A stretch of DNA of 28,677 nucleotides from CAZLLE01 sp964560425 (GCA_964560425.1 CAZLLE010000098.1:1-28677), one strand, 5' to 3'. Positions 21,745 through 28,677 are shown, numbered from the stretch's first letter. Numbers and translations: made by a program. Notes: generated by a model from the sequence alone, not told the origin.

Positions 21745-21750
21745 ATTATA
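21745..21750 (-). promoter_or_regulatory. -10 element for the Cache-protein gene
   Basis: TATAAT on the minus strand (21750 down to 21745), about 35 bases before the start at 21710. It lies directly downstream of the large inverted repeat, so this gene need not depend on readthrough from mqnA. Confidence 0.5.
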
Positions 21751-21760
21751 TCAAACTAAA

Positions 21761-21812
21761 TACTAAGGCAAAAATAACTTCGTAATATAATGAAATTATT
21801 TTTGCCTTAGTA
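21761..21812. terminator. Perfect 17-bp inverted repeat after the mqnA-like gene
   Basis: TACTAAGGCAAAAATAA (21761-21777) is exactly repeated inverted at 21796-21812, with an 18-base loop. It begins two bases after the mqnA stop. A long, AT-rich hairpin here would end minus-strand transcription from mqnA, although the U-tract lies within the stem rather than after it. It could instead be a DNA-binding site. Confidence 0.65.
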
Positions 21813-21813
21813 C

Positions 21814-22461
21814 CTATTTTGCTTTTAAAAACTTCTTCAAACTCTGTTTTGCATTTTTATCAATATTGTAACTTACAAGAGAGAGGTAATTATCAATATC
21901 TTTACCATCTATTTGACGAGAATATATATATTTTTTTTTAATATATTGAGGAATTCTTATCTTTGTTTTGAGAAAATTTTTTGATAAATTATTATAATAA
22001 GAGTAGTTTCTATTTACGCACAAACGGGCAAAGACAAAAGGTAGATTTGTCCTTTTTTTCCACTCCTTTGCTAAATCTATATATTCATGTGGAGTTTGTA
22101 AATAAGCTTTGAGGGCTTTATCTCCTATAATTACCTCTCCATTTAGTTTTAAAACATGAGCTAATTGATTTGATGTAGCCGAGTGGGAGTCTGGTTTAAA
22201 TACTCCCTCTTTTAAAATTACACTTTGAATCTCTCCCTTGGCAATAATTCCAATATCTAAAGATCTAAAATTCCCTCTTTTACTCTCAATACTTGAGATA
22301 AATGCAGCATCAATCGCTCTTCTCTTAAAATCTCTATTAATTTTAGAGGGAAAACTCTTTTTATAGTTTATCGATTGTTTGGTTTGTGAATTTCTGACAT
22401 ATCTCTTGATAAAGATATAAAACGGTAGTAAATTAATATAATCTATTTTGCCAAAGAGCAC
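21814..22461 (-). CDS. mqnA: MqnA-like chorismate dehydratase (futalosine menaquinone pathway)
   Basis: MqnA removes water from chorismate in the first step of the futalosine route to menaquinone, the route used by Campylobacterota. The 215-residue protein opens with FGKIDYINLLPFYIF, the family's G-x-I-x-Y-x-N-x-x-P-F motif, and continues with AIDAAFISSIES, IGIIAKGEIQSVIL and ATSNQLAHVLKL, typical of this periplasmic-binding-protein-like fold. It is at the short end for the family. The start is GTG, with AAAGG upstream and TATAAT on the minus strand at 22489-22494. MqnA and MqnD share the fold; the opening motif and gene size favour MqnA. Confidence 0.82.
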   Translation of the reverse strand: MLFGKIDYINLLPFYIFIKRYVRNSQTKQSINYKKSFPSKINRDFKRRAIDAAFISSIESKRGNFRSLDIGIIAKGEIQSVILKEGVFKPDSHSATSNQLAHVLKLNGEVIIGDKALKAYLQTPHEYIDLAKEWKKRTNLPFVFARLCVNRNYSYYNNLSKNFLKTKIRIPQYIKKKYIYSRQIDGKDIDNYLSLVSYNIDKNAKQSLKKFLKAK

Positions 22462-22488
22462 GCAAAAACCTTTTTGTGTTATATCTAC

Positions 22489-22494
22489 ATTATA
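22489..22494 (-). promoter_or_regulatory. -10 element for the mqnA-like gene
   Basis: TATAAT on the minus strand, about 28 bases before the GTG start at 22461. Confidence 0.5.
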
Positions 22495-22595
22495 CTGTTT
22501 TTAAGTTAGAAAAAAAGTTATTTGTTTACTATGAGTTTAATATCTTGGTTTATACTTGTTGAATCTAGCTAGAATAAATTATTAAGGATTATCTT

Positions 22596-23672
22596 ATGAA
22601 AAATTTTATTATATTCGTTTTATTATCAACTTCTATATTATTTGCAGATGTTGAACCAAATAGTAGTTGTCAAACTTCAGAGGTTGTTTCTCTTTTAGAT
22701 GGTGCTAAAAATAGTGTCTCCTATGGAATAGAAGGTTCTATTGTTGGTTTGAAAAAATTAGAAGGTGAAGATAGACCTCCTTATGAGAAAGATTTTTATA
22801 ATTTTACTGTTCAATCAGATGGCGAATTAACTATATCTTATAACGCTGATGGTAAAGCCTATTTTAGAATAGGTACTAATGGATGTGGTAGTCGTAATAT
22901 TGTAAAAGAGTTTGGTAAACCTGTAACTAAATCATTTAGAGTTTCTAAAGGTGAAAGAGTAGATATCTTGACATATTGTCGTTATGGTGGTGATTATACA
23001 ATAGATATTGATTTTAAATCAGATACTGTATCAGATCCAATATTGGAAGATAATAGTACAAAAAAGAAAAATCTTACATTTACAATTACTATTGAAGATA
23101 TTCAAGATGAGATAATAAGTGCAGATTATCAAAGTGGAATATTAACTATTAATAGTGGAAATGAGAGTAAAAAAATCACTATTAATGTAGATGGTAAAAA
23201 AGTTATAGAACAAAAAACTGATTTTCTAATAGAGCTTACACAACCCAAATCAGATGAGCCTTTATCTATAAGTAGCAAAATGGATATCGAACCAAATAAT
23301 AGTTGTTCTCAATCTGAATTAATAGCCTCATTAGATAATATAGATAGTGTTATTAGTTATCAAAGTAGTGGTTTAATTAATTCAAAAGAAGATGGAGATA
23401 GTGATGGTAAATCTATGGATTACTACCATTTCACACCAAATACTAAAGGAAAATTAATTATTAATGCTACTGCAAATAAACCTTTATGGTTTGCATTGAG
23501 TGATAATGGTTGTCACCAAGAGTGGGATGATGATTGGAATATTCAACGAGGTGTCTCTAAAAGTATAAATAAAACAATTGATGTTGTTGAAAATCAGGAG
23601 ATTAACCTATTAGTTTTGAGTTACTCAAATAAAGAGTATAAATTTGATATTTTATTTATGCCAGAAGAATAA
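22596..23672 (+). CDS. Exported protein of two PPC-like domains
   Basis: The 358-residue protein has a signal peptide (cleavage after LFA, about residue 17). Two related domains follow, opening VEPNSSCQTSE (about 19) and IEPNNSCSQSE (about 229), each with a later D-F/Y-Y-x-F strand and an N-G-C segment, so each probably holds one disulphide. Between them is a beta-rich segment (about 145-225). The linker at its start contains a PglB-type sequon (E-D-N-S-T). The second domain carries a calcium-type loop, D-G-D-S-D-G-K-S. No enzyme domain is present. It is a distant relative of the PPC protein at 11677-12792. A strong terminator follows, and the gene is probably transcribed alone. Confidence 0.78.
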   Translation: MKNFIIFVLLSTSILFADVEPNSSCQTSEVVSLLDGAKNSVSYGIEGSIVGLKKLEGEDRPPYEKDFYNFTVQSDGELTISYNADGKAYFRIGTNGCGSRNIVKEFGKPVTKSFRVSKGERVDILTYCRYGGDYTIDIDFKSDTVSDPILEDNSTKKKNLTFTITIEDIQDEIISADYQSGILTINSGNESKKITINVDGKKVIEQKTDFLIELTQPKSDEPLSISSKMDIEPNNSCSQSELIASLDNIDSVISYQSSGLINSKEDGDSDGKSMDYYHFTPNTKGKLIINATANKPLWFALSDNGCHQEWDDDWNIQRGVSKSINKTIDVVENQEINLLVLSYSNKEYKFDILFMPEE

Positions 23673-23673
23673 A

Positions 23674-23703
23674 AACTTCCCCCCTAAAAAGGGGGAGTTT
23701 ATC
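23674..23703 (+). terminator. Terminator after the two-domain PPC gene
   Basis: AAAC-TTCCCCCC pairs with GGGGGAGTTT across a TAAAAA loop (about 23674-23703), with one bulged base. The run of G and C is unlike the surrounding AT-rich DNA, and the position right after the stop codon is typical of an intrinsic terminator. Confidence 0.8.
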
Positions 23704-23812
23704 TAAAATTTAATTTCCAAAAAAGAGATTGAATACTATTAATCTTATGCACTCATTTATCTTCTATAATATTTTTCATTAACTTCTTATTAATTTCCAT
23801 GGTATAATATTT

Positions 23813-23818
23813 GCTTCT
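23813..23818 (+). promoter_or_regulatory. -10 element before the Bax-inhibitor-like gene
   Basis: TATAAT at 23813-23818, followed by ATTTGC; the ATG is at 23850 with AGGAGAA just before it. No -35 is evident. Confidence 0.55.
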
Positions 23819-23849
23819 TAATTTATAATAGACAAATATAGGAGAAATA

Positions 23850-24566
23850 ATGGGATTATACGATAGAGATTATGTACGGGATAATGCTCGTAATAGAGAT
23901 ATAGGTTATGCACAAGAGGCTCATGTAGAACATAGTGACCTTTCAGCATTTATTAGTAAGACTTATCAGCTTTTTGCAGCATCATTGATAGCTGGGGCAG
24001 CTGGTGGGTATATTGGTGTAGGTGTAGCAGATTTTGTTGCTGCAAATTATTGGTTTATTGCAATTCCTTGGATGCTTTTTGGTATGTTTGGGATTAATAT
24101 GGTTATTCATAAGCCAGGTATTAATTATATTGCACTTTTTGCATTTACTTTGGTTTCAGGTATTATTATTGGTCCACTTTTAAATAGATTTTTGGGAATG
24201 TCCAATGGTCCAGAGTTGATTGCAAATGCTTTTATTAGTACTTCTGTAATTTTTGGGGCTTTGAGTATTTATGCAATGAATAGTAAAAGTGATTTTTCTT
24301 CTTGGGGTAAACCTTTGATGATTGCATTTTTTATTGTAATTGTTGCTTCTTTGATTAATGTGTTTTTTCTTCATAGTCCTATGATGCATGTAGTTATCCT
24401 TGGGATATTTATGCTTATTATTAGTGCAATGGTACTTTATGACACACAAAATATAATTAATGGTGCATATAGCTCTCCAATTGAAGGTGCTTTAGCACTT
24501 TTCCTTGATTTCTTTAATATGTTTGTAACACTTTTACAAATTTTTGGAATTATGGGCGATGACTAA
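23850..24566 (+). CDS. Bax inhibitor-1/YccA-family membrane protein
   Basis: The 238-residue protein has a short polar N-terminus (MGLYDRDYVRDNARNRDIGY) followed by seven hydrophobic segments from about residue 33. In the sixth and seventh, SAMVLYDTQNIINGAY and the closing ALALFLDFFNMFVTLLQIFG match the BI-1/YccA family, including the conserved aspartates thought to gate calcium leak in the studied Bacillus homologue. In bacteria such proteins also interact with the FtsH protease. The role here is not shown by the sequence. It ends close to or overlapping the thiD2 start. Confidence 0.9.
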   Translation: MGLYDRDYVRDNARNRDIGYAQEAHVEHSDLSAFISKTYQLFAASLIAGAAGGYIGVGVADFVAANYWFIAIPWMLFGMFGINMVIHKPGINYIALFAFTLVSGIIIGPLLNRFLGMSNGPELIANAFISTSVIFGALSIYAMNSKSDFSSWGKPLMIAFFIVIVASLINVFFLHSPMMHVVILGIFMLIISAMVLYDTQNIINGAYSSPIEGALALFLDFFNMFVTLLQIFGIMGDD

Positions 24567-25002
24567 TATGGAAGGGGATTTTCCCCCTTCAAAACTTTAT
24601 AGATTATTAGATGCCAATCTAAATCGTTTACGAGAAGGTATTCGTACTTGTGAAGATATACAACGCTATATTTATGATAATAAGCAACTTTCAAAAAAAT
24701 TAAAAAATCTAAGACATCAATCAAGAATTAAAGATTATCAAAAATTACTAAAATATCGGGATATAGTAGGTGATGTACTCAAAAAAACAACCTCTTCAGA
24801 ATCTAATAGATCCAATATAGAAGAGATTATAATTGCAAATATAAAACGAGCTCAAGAGAGTGCAAGAGTCTTAGAAGAGGCTCTAAAACTTTTGGATATA
24901 GAAGATGCCGAAAAATTTAAATTAATTAGATACGATCTTTATAATATTGAAAAATCTCTTTTACTCTCTCCCCATACAAATAGTACTTCAAACTCCAAAT
25001 AA
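24559..25002 (+). CDS. thiD2: ThiD2-type hydroxymethylpyrimidine phosphate kinase, stand-alone
   Basis: The segment LYRLLDANLNRLREGIRTCEDI, followed by R-Y-I-Y-D-N, K-N-L-R-H and R-D-I-V-G-D-V, matches the ThiD2 domain, known as an N-terminal part of some thiamine phosphate synthases and as a monofunctional HMP-P kinase. The C-terminal segment NIKRAQESARVLEEALKLLD also fits. This 147-residue protein is ThiD2 alone, with no ThiE part. Three starts are possible: TTG 24544, ATG 24559 (GGAA nine bases upstream, chosen) and ATG 24568. It overlaps the end of the Bax-inhibitor-like gene by eight bases, and its 3' end overlaps the convergent methyltransferase gene by 64 bases. Confidence 0.78.
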   Translation: MTNMEGDFPPSKLYRLLDANLNRLREGIRTCEDIQRYIYDNKQLSKKLKNLRHQSRIKDYQKLLKYRDIVGDVLKKTTSSESNRSNIEEIIIANIKRAQESARVLEEALKLLDIEDAEKFKLIRYDLYNIEKSLLLSPHTNSTSNSK

Positions 25003-25670
25003 TCAAGAGGATACTCTTTAATAAGTTTTTTTGTAGATATGTAATCTAATTTTCTCTCTCCTCCACTTACTCCACTCTTTTTTATGTATCTAAATTTTGA
25101 TAAATTATCTTTAAAACTTAATTTATAATTTACTATTTCAAATTCAAAATTAAAATATTTATTTAATTGTTTTATCGTTGCTTTTGATGAAGGTAAAAAG
25201 GTTTGCAAATTACTTGTCTGATATATTGTCTTAAATGTACCATCGCAAAAAATTGATAGTGCAATTTCCTTACTGTTTTTATGAATTTGATCAAATAGAT
25301 TCTCTATATTCATTGCCCATTGCAAAGCTGAAGAAGATATTGTTAAATCAAAGTATTTATTTTGATTAAAAAAGAAATTTTCAAAATCTTGGTTCATGAT
25401 ACGGATATTAGGTCGTTTGGGATGCAAAATACACATTTTGTTTGCTTTATCTACTCCAGTAAAGGTTTTGAACCCCTCTCCAATAGCTTTATATACGGCT
25501 CCGCTACCACATCCAAGGTCTAAAATTTGTTTATCTTTTGTAATTACTTTACTTAAAAGCTTTTTTACCACTTTTTGTTGGATAATATTATAATTTTCAT
25601 AGCTAGATGCTCTTTTTGAAAATTCATCTGTGTGCTTAAAAGAGATGGTATTTGTGTCTGAAAGGTGCAT
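24939..25670 (-). CDS. bioC: BioC-like malonyl-ACP O-methyltransferase
   Basis: The 243-residue class I SAM methyltransferase opens with FSKRASSYENYNIIQQ, which fits the BioC N-terminal pattern F-x-x-x-A-x-x-Y...Q. The SAM-binding glycine motif ILDLGCGSG (about 49-57) follows, then GVDKANKM and the S-S-A-L-Q-W segment that is characteristic of BioC. BioC methylates malonyl-ACP so that fatty acid synthase can build the pimeloyl chain of biotin. Other biotin genes are not in the window, so the assignment rests on motifs. It is convergent with thiD2 and divergent from secG. Confidence 0.68.
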   Translation of the reverse strand: MHLSDTNTISFKHTDEFSKRASSYENYNIIQQKVVKKLLSKVITKDKQILDLGCGSGAVYKAIGEGFKTFTGVDKANKMCILHPKRPNIRIMNQDFENFFFNQNKYFDLTISSSALQWAMNIENLFDQIHKNSKEIALSIFCDGTFKTIYQTSNLQTFLPSSKATIKQLNKYFNFEFEIVNYKLSFKDNLSKFRYIKKSGVSGGERKLDYISTKKLIKEYPLDYLEFEVLFVWGESKRDFSIL

Positions 25671-25696
25671 TTAACGCTACTTTAAATCTTTTTTGG

Positions 25697-25702
25697 TATA
25701 AT
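25697..25702 (+). promoter_or_regulatory. -10 element for secG-frr-pyrE
   Basis: TATAAT at 25697-25702 preceded by TTTTTTGG; the secG ATG is at 25737. A minus-strand TATAAT (25715 down to 25710) that could serve the bioC-like gene lies within 20 bases, so the two divergent promoters probably overlap. Confidence 0.55.
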
Positions 25703-25736
25703 CCCCAAAATTATATCGAAAAAAAGGTTTGAAATT

Positions 25737-26078
25737 ATGACATCTGTCATGTTAGTATTGCAATTTGGTTTGGCGATTGTCCTAGCTATTATTGTTCTTT
25801 TACAAAAAAGCTCCTCTATTGGACTTGGTGCCTACAGTGGTAGCAACGAGTCTGTATTTGGAGCAAAAGGTCCCGCTGGTTTTTTAACAAAACTTACATT
25901 TTCTATTGCTGCTCTATTTCTTGTAAATACACTTGCTTTAGGATATGTGTATAATACAGAGAGAAAACATACTTTGGTTGATGAAATTCAAGTGGATAAA
26001 CTTGTACCATCTTCACCAATCCAAGAGAAGGTAAAGTCTACGGCTCCAGAAGCTCCAACAGCTCCAGTTGAAAAATAG
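25737..26078 (+). CDS. secG: Protein translocase subunit SecG
   Basis: SecG assists SecYE in protein export. The 113-residue protein has two membrane segments (about 1-22 and 52-73) separated by the family's conserved loop, VLLQKSSSIGLGAYSGSNES and VFGAKGPAGFLTKLT. A Pro/Ala-rich cytoplasmic tail (SPIQEKVKSTAPEAPTAPVEK) extends beyond the usual core, as in other Campylobacterota. It starts a likely secG-frr-pyrE operon with gaps of 14 and 3 bases. Confidence 0.93.
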   Translation: MTSVMLVLQFGLAIVLAIIVLLQKSSSIGLGAYSGSNESVFGAKGPAGFLTKLTFSIAALFLVNTLALGYVYNTERKHTLVDEIQVDKLVPSSPIQEKVKSTAPEAPTAPVEK

Positions 26079-26092
26079 AAGAGAGGAAAAAA

Positions 26093-26653
26093 ATGGCATT
26101 AAGTGAGATTTATAATCATCAAAAAGAGGCTAACAGCAAAAGTATAGAAGCACTAAAAAAAGATTTTCTTACACTACGAAGTGGTAAAGTAACAACATCA
26201 ATTTTGGATGGTGTAAGAGTTGATTATTATGGTACTCCTACGGCTCTTAGTCAAGTGGGTTCAGTTTTGGCAACAGATGCAACAACTATTACAATATCTC
26301 CATGGGAAAAAAATCTTTTAGGACCAATTGAAAAAGCGATTCAAAGTGCAAATATAGGTGTTAATCCAAATAATGATGGTGATGTAATCAAGCTATTTTT
26401 CCCTCCTATGACAGTAGATCAGAGAAAAGAGAGTGCCAAGGGTGCAAAGGCTATGGGTGATAAAGCAAAAATTTCTGTAAGAAATGCAAGAAAAGATGCT
26501 AATAATAAAGTAAAAAACCTTGAAAAAGAGAAAGAGATTACAGAAGATGAGAGTAAAAGAGCTCAAGATGAGATTCAAAAAGCTACTGATTCCGCTTCAA
26601 AACAGATTGATGAGCTTGTAAAAGCAAAAGAAGCAGAGCTTCTAAAAGTATAA
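26093..26653 (+). CDS. frr: Ribosome recycling factor
   Basis: RRF splits terminated ribosomes together with EF-G. The 186-residue length is standard. Motifs include LRSGKVTTSILDGVRVDYYGTP, the segment ISPWEKNLLGPIEKAI, the N-P-N-N-D-G stretch, and a long C-terminal helical region (RKDANNKVKNLEKEKEIT...). The ATG follows AGAGAGGAAAAAA. It lies between secG and pyrE on one strand. Confidence 0.97.
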   Translation: MALSEIYNHQKEANSKSIEALKKDFLTLRSGKVTTSILDGVRVDYYGTPTALSQVGSVLATDATTITISPWEKNLLGPIEKAIQSANIGVNPNNDGDVIKLFFPPMTVDQRKESAKGAKAMGDKAKISVRNARKDANNKVKNLEKEKEITEDESKRAQDEIQKATDSASKQIDELVKAKEAELLKV

Positions 26654-26656
26654 TTG

Positions 26657-27265
26657 ATGAATCTAGAACAAGTATATAGAGATGCAGGTGCCTTATTAGA
26701 AGGGCACTTTCTTCTTAGTAGTGGAAATCATTCACAATTCTATCTTCAAAGTGCAAAAGTTTTGGAAGATCCAAAAACAGCTCGTATGTTGGCTGAAGCT
26801 TTGGCAAAAGAGATCAATGAGAGTGGTATTGAAGTAGATACAGTATGCTCTCCTGCTCTTGGTGGAATTTTGGCAGGATATGAGCTAGCTCATGTTCTAA
26901 ATGCAAGATTTATTTTTACTGAAAGAGTTGATAAAGTGATGACTCTTCGAAGAGGTTTTGAAGTCAAAAAAGATGAAAAAATCTTAATCTGTGAAGATAT
27001 TATAACTACTGGTGGTTCTGCTTTAGAAGCTGCAAAAGTAGTAGAAGATGGTGGAGCCAAAGTAATAGCTTATGCTGCCCTTGCAAATCGTGGTTTTTGT
27101 AAAAAAGTAGGCTCACTTACTGATGCTAAAGATGAGTGCAAATTACCTCAAAATATTCCATTTTTTGCTCTTGGTGATTTCAATTTTGAGATTTATGAGC
27201 CAGATAACTGTCCTCTTTGTGTCAATGGTTCTATTGCTTATAAGCCAGGAAGTCGAGGAAATTAG
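26657..27265 (+). CDS. pyrE: Orotate phosphoribosyltransferase
   Basis: PyrE joins orotate to PRPP to give OMP in pyrimidine synthesis. From the ATG at 26657 (three bases after the frr stop; a TTG directly before it is rejected) the protein is 202 residues. It has GHFLLSSGNHSQFYLQSAKV near the N-terminus, the LRRGFEVKKDEKILICEDI region, and the PRPP loop CEDIITTGGSALEA. Two cysteines near the C-terminus (DNCPLC) are common in the Campylobacterota forms. A bidirectional terminator follows. Confidence 0.96.
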   Translation: MNLEQVYRDAGALLEGHFLLSSGNHSQFYLQSAKVLEDPKTARMLAEALAKEINESGIEVDTVCSPALGGILAGYELAHVLNARFIFTERVDKVMTLRRGFEVKKDEKILICEDIITTGGSALEAAKVVEDGGAKVIAYAALANRGFCKKVGSLTDAKDECKLPQNIPFFALGDFNFEIYEPDNCPLCVNGSIAYKPGSRGN

Positions 27266-27279
27266 TTTAGTATGAAATT

Positions 27280-27310
27280 ATAAAACATGAAGAAACTCTT
27301 CATGTTTTAT
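27280..27310. terminator. Bidirectional terminator between pyrE and comEA
   Basis: Perfect 13-bp stem ATAAAACATGAAG (27280-27292) with CTTCATGTTTTAT (27298-27310), loop AAACT. It can serve both convergent genes. Confidence 0.85.
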
Positions 27311-27319
27311 ATTCAATAT

Positions 27320-27598
27320 TTAAGATTTACTTTTTTCTATAGTTTTCTTCTCTTCTACCATAGAACTTCCCTCTGTAGCTTTGATAATATTAACGATTTT
27401 GCTACCAATACCTTTAACATTTTTTAGGTCATCAATATTGGCAAATTTACCATGCTCATCTCTATAAGCAATAATTCTTTCAGCTTTTTTTTGACCAATA
27501 CCTTTGATTTTAACAAAATCTGCTTTTGTTGCTGTATTTATATCAAGTGCAAAAAGTGAAATAACTGTAGCTACTAAAAGTATAAAAATTTTTTTCAT
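27320..27598 (-). CDS. comEA: ComEA-like exported helix-hairpin-helix DNA-binding protein
   Basis: The 92-residue protein has a signal peptide (MKKIFILLVATVISLFA, cleavage about residue 17). The mature part starts with the ComEA-type L-D-I-N-T-A-T-K-A-D stretch, then carries two helix-hairpin-helix motifs, KIKGIGQKKAERIIAYR (about 31-47) and NVKGIGSKIVNII (about 64-76). A charged, lysine-rich tail ends it. ComEA in the periplasm binds incoming DNA and pulls it across the outer membrane during natural transformation. The next gene, divergent by 101 bases, encodes a periplasmic DNA ligase. A ribosome site AGGAGAT precedes the ATG. Confidence 0.88.
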   Translation of the reverse strand: MKKIFILLVATVISLFALDINTATKADFVKIKGIGQKKAERIIAYRDEHGKFANIDDLKNVKGIGSKIVNIIKATEGSSMVEEKKTIEKSKS

Positions 27599-27699
27599 GT
27601 AATCTCCTAAATTTAATTTGTTTACATTGTCTAAATCGGATATTTTTTAAACAACTTTAGTAACTAACCGATAGGTAAAATAAAAACTAGGATATTTGT

Positions 27700-28521
27700 A
27701 TGTTTTTAAAGTTTCTTCTACTTCTCTTTGTAGTTGAGTTATTAAGTGCCAAGACATTAGAGTTGCAAAAAGCAGAAATATATCATGATCAAAACATTTC
27801 TGGTTGGTTTATGAGTGAAAAACTTGATGGTATTAGAGGATATTGGAATGGAAAGGAGATGTTGAGTAAAAAAGGTTATAAAATAAATACTCCCAAATAT
27901 TTTACTCAAAATTTTCCACCTTTTGAATTAGATGGTGAATTGTGGATTGAAAGAGGCTTGTTTGAAGATGTCCAATCTATAGTCATGGATAGTAGACCTT
28001 CAAAAGAGTGGAAAAAAATTACATATAATATTTTTGAAGTACCAAATGCTAATGGAAATTTTATAGAGAGATTAAAGAGAGCAAAAGATTGGTTTAATTT
28101 GCATCCAAATAGATATGTTAACTTCATAAATCAACTTTTGTGTAATGATGTAGAGGAGTTAAAGCAATTTTTACAAGAAATAGATTCTAAAGGTGGAGAA
28201 GGGGTTATTGTCAAAAATCCAAATATGAAATATTTCACAGGAAGAAGTTCTCATATCTTAAAAGTTAAAAAATTCAGAGATATGGAAGGAGAGGTGATAT
28301 CTATTAATAGAGGAGCTGGTAAATATCAAAATATGATGGGAAGTTTAACTATAAAGTTAGAAAATGGAGTTGTTTTTAGGCTAGGAAATGGCTTTAAAAT
28401 AGAAGAAAGAGAAAATCCTCCACAAATCGGTCAGATTGTAACATTTAAATATTTTGGTTTTACAAAGAAGAAAAAGCCCAAATTTGCGTCATTTATGCGA
28501 ATAAGAGATACTAAAAACTGA
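27700..28521 (+). CDS. ligE: Periplasmic ATP-dependent DNA ligase (Lig E type)
   Basis: The 273-residue protein has a signal peptide (MFLKFLLLLFVVELLSAK, about 17 residues) and a minimal ATP-dependent ligase: nucleotidyltransferase motif I SEKLDGIRG (catalytic K41), motif III FELDGELW, motif IV EGVIVKNP, motif V LKVKK, and a C-terminal OB domain (VISINRGAGKYQNMMGSL, ending GFTKKKKPKFASFMRIR). There is no extra DNA-binding domain, which fits Lig E, a class found mostly in naturally competent Proteobacteria. A PglB-type sequon, D-Q-N-I-S (asparagine 32), lies just after the signal region. It is divergent from comEA. Confidence 0.9.
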   Translation: MFLKFLLLLFVVELLSAKTLELQKAEIYHDQNISGWFMSEKLDGIRGYWNGKEMLSKKGYKINTPKYFTQNFPPFELDGELWIERGLFEDVQSIVMDSRPSKEWKKITYNIFEVPNANGNFIERLKRAKDWFNLHPNRYVNFINQLLCNDVEELKQFLQEIDSKGGEGVIVKNPNMKYFTGRSSHILKVKKFRDMEGEVISINRGAGKYQNMMGSLTIKLENGVVFRLGNGFKIEERENPPQIGQIVTFKYFGFTKKKKPKFASFMRIRDTKN

Positions 28522-28603
28522 AATAAAAATTATACTAAAAAAGCAAAAAAGAGACTTTAAAAAACTTTTCCCAAAGTTAAGCTTTTTTTAAGGGTTCTTT
28601 GTA

Positions 28604-28677
28604 TATAATTTCGGCTCCCAACAAGAAGGGGCGTTAGAAAGACCTAAGTTTAGGGCTTGAAGACAAGTTATTTAAAA
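28604..28677 (+). promoter_or_regulatory. Promoter and structured leader running off the window end
   Basis: TATAAT at 28604-28609 is preceded by a long T-rich stretch. The following 60 bases can form two small hairpins, GCTCC / GGGGC (28614-28632 region) and CCTAA / TTAGG (around 28644-28656), and hold no reading frame start with a clear ribosome site. A stable RNA operon or a regulated leader is possible; the gene itself lies beyond the window. Confidence 0.4.

Noticed and set aside
1..28677. Mobile elements, prophage or toxin-antitoxin genes
   Set aside because: No transposase, integrase, phage structural gene or toxin-antitoxin pair is recognisable, and base composition looks even throughout.

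Overview
The window is a single AT-rich (about 30% GC by eye), gene-dense chromosomal stretch that starts at the replication origin of a Campylobacterota (epsilonproteobacterial) genome. The evidence is: a two-part origin flanking dnaA with DnaA boxes of the TTATTCACA type; the order dnaA-dnaN-gyrB-queF; a GyrB closely resembling Campylobacter GyrB; a futalosine-pathway MqnA protein; and exported proteins carrying D/E-x-N-x-S/T sequons of the Campylobacter PglB type. A free-living relative of Sulfurimonas or Sulfurovum is my inference; the genus cannot be fixed from this sequence.

Layout. 1-5591: oriC1, dnaA, oriC2 (DnaA boxes, a DnaA-trio-like array and an AT-rich stretch), dnaN, gyrB, queF and a further pair of inverted DnaA boxes. 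5635-6391: 4.5S/SRP RNA on the minus strand, a TerB-like helical protein and tRNA-Ser(GGA). 6409-9295 (minus): response regulator, 7TM-type histidine kinase and a membrane acyltransferase-like protein. 9375-11575 (plus, divergent): lipoprotein, outer-membrane beta-barrel and a second lipoprotein paralogous to the first. 11677-12792: exported protein of three PPC-like domains. 12850-17359: purM, a large exported TIM-barrel-like protein with a remarkable N-terminal heptad repeat, a small membrane protein and miaA. 17474-20130: OmpA-family porin with TSP3 calcium repeats, and a lipoprotein with six calcium-type loops and an FGE-like C-terminal domain. 20185-22461: thioredoxin 2, then on the minus strand a short CPXCG protein missed by size filters, a Cache/PDC membrane protein and MqnA. 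22596-28521: second PPC protein, Bax-inhibitor-1-like protein, ThiD2, BioC-like methyltransferase, secG, frr, pyrE, ComEA and a periplasmic LigE-type DNA ligase. The last 70 bases hold a promoter and a structured leader for something beyond the window.

The housekeeping genes are ordinary. The interest lies in the cell-envelope genes between 9.3 and 24 kb. Many encode exported proteins with calcium-type D-x-D/N-x-D loops, two are lipoproteins flanking a beta-barrel next to a two-component system, and one carries nine in-register heptads, seven of which hold a PglB-type N-glycosylation sequon. I see no phage, transposon, CRISPR array or foreign island. The best candidates for undescribed biology are the heptad sequon array at 14131-14319, the lipoprotein/barrel/lipoprotein cassette with its divergent two-component system at 8594-11575, and the OmpA plus FGE-like lipoprotein pair at 17474-20130.
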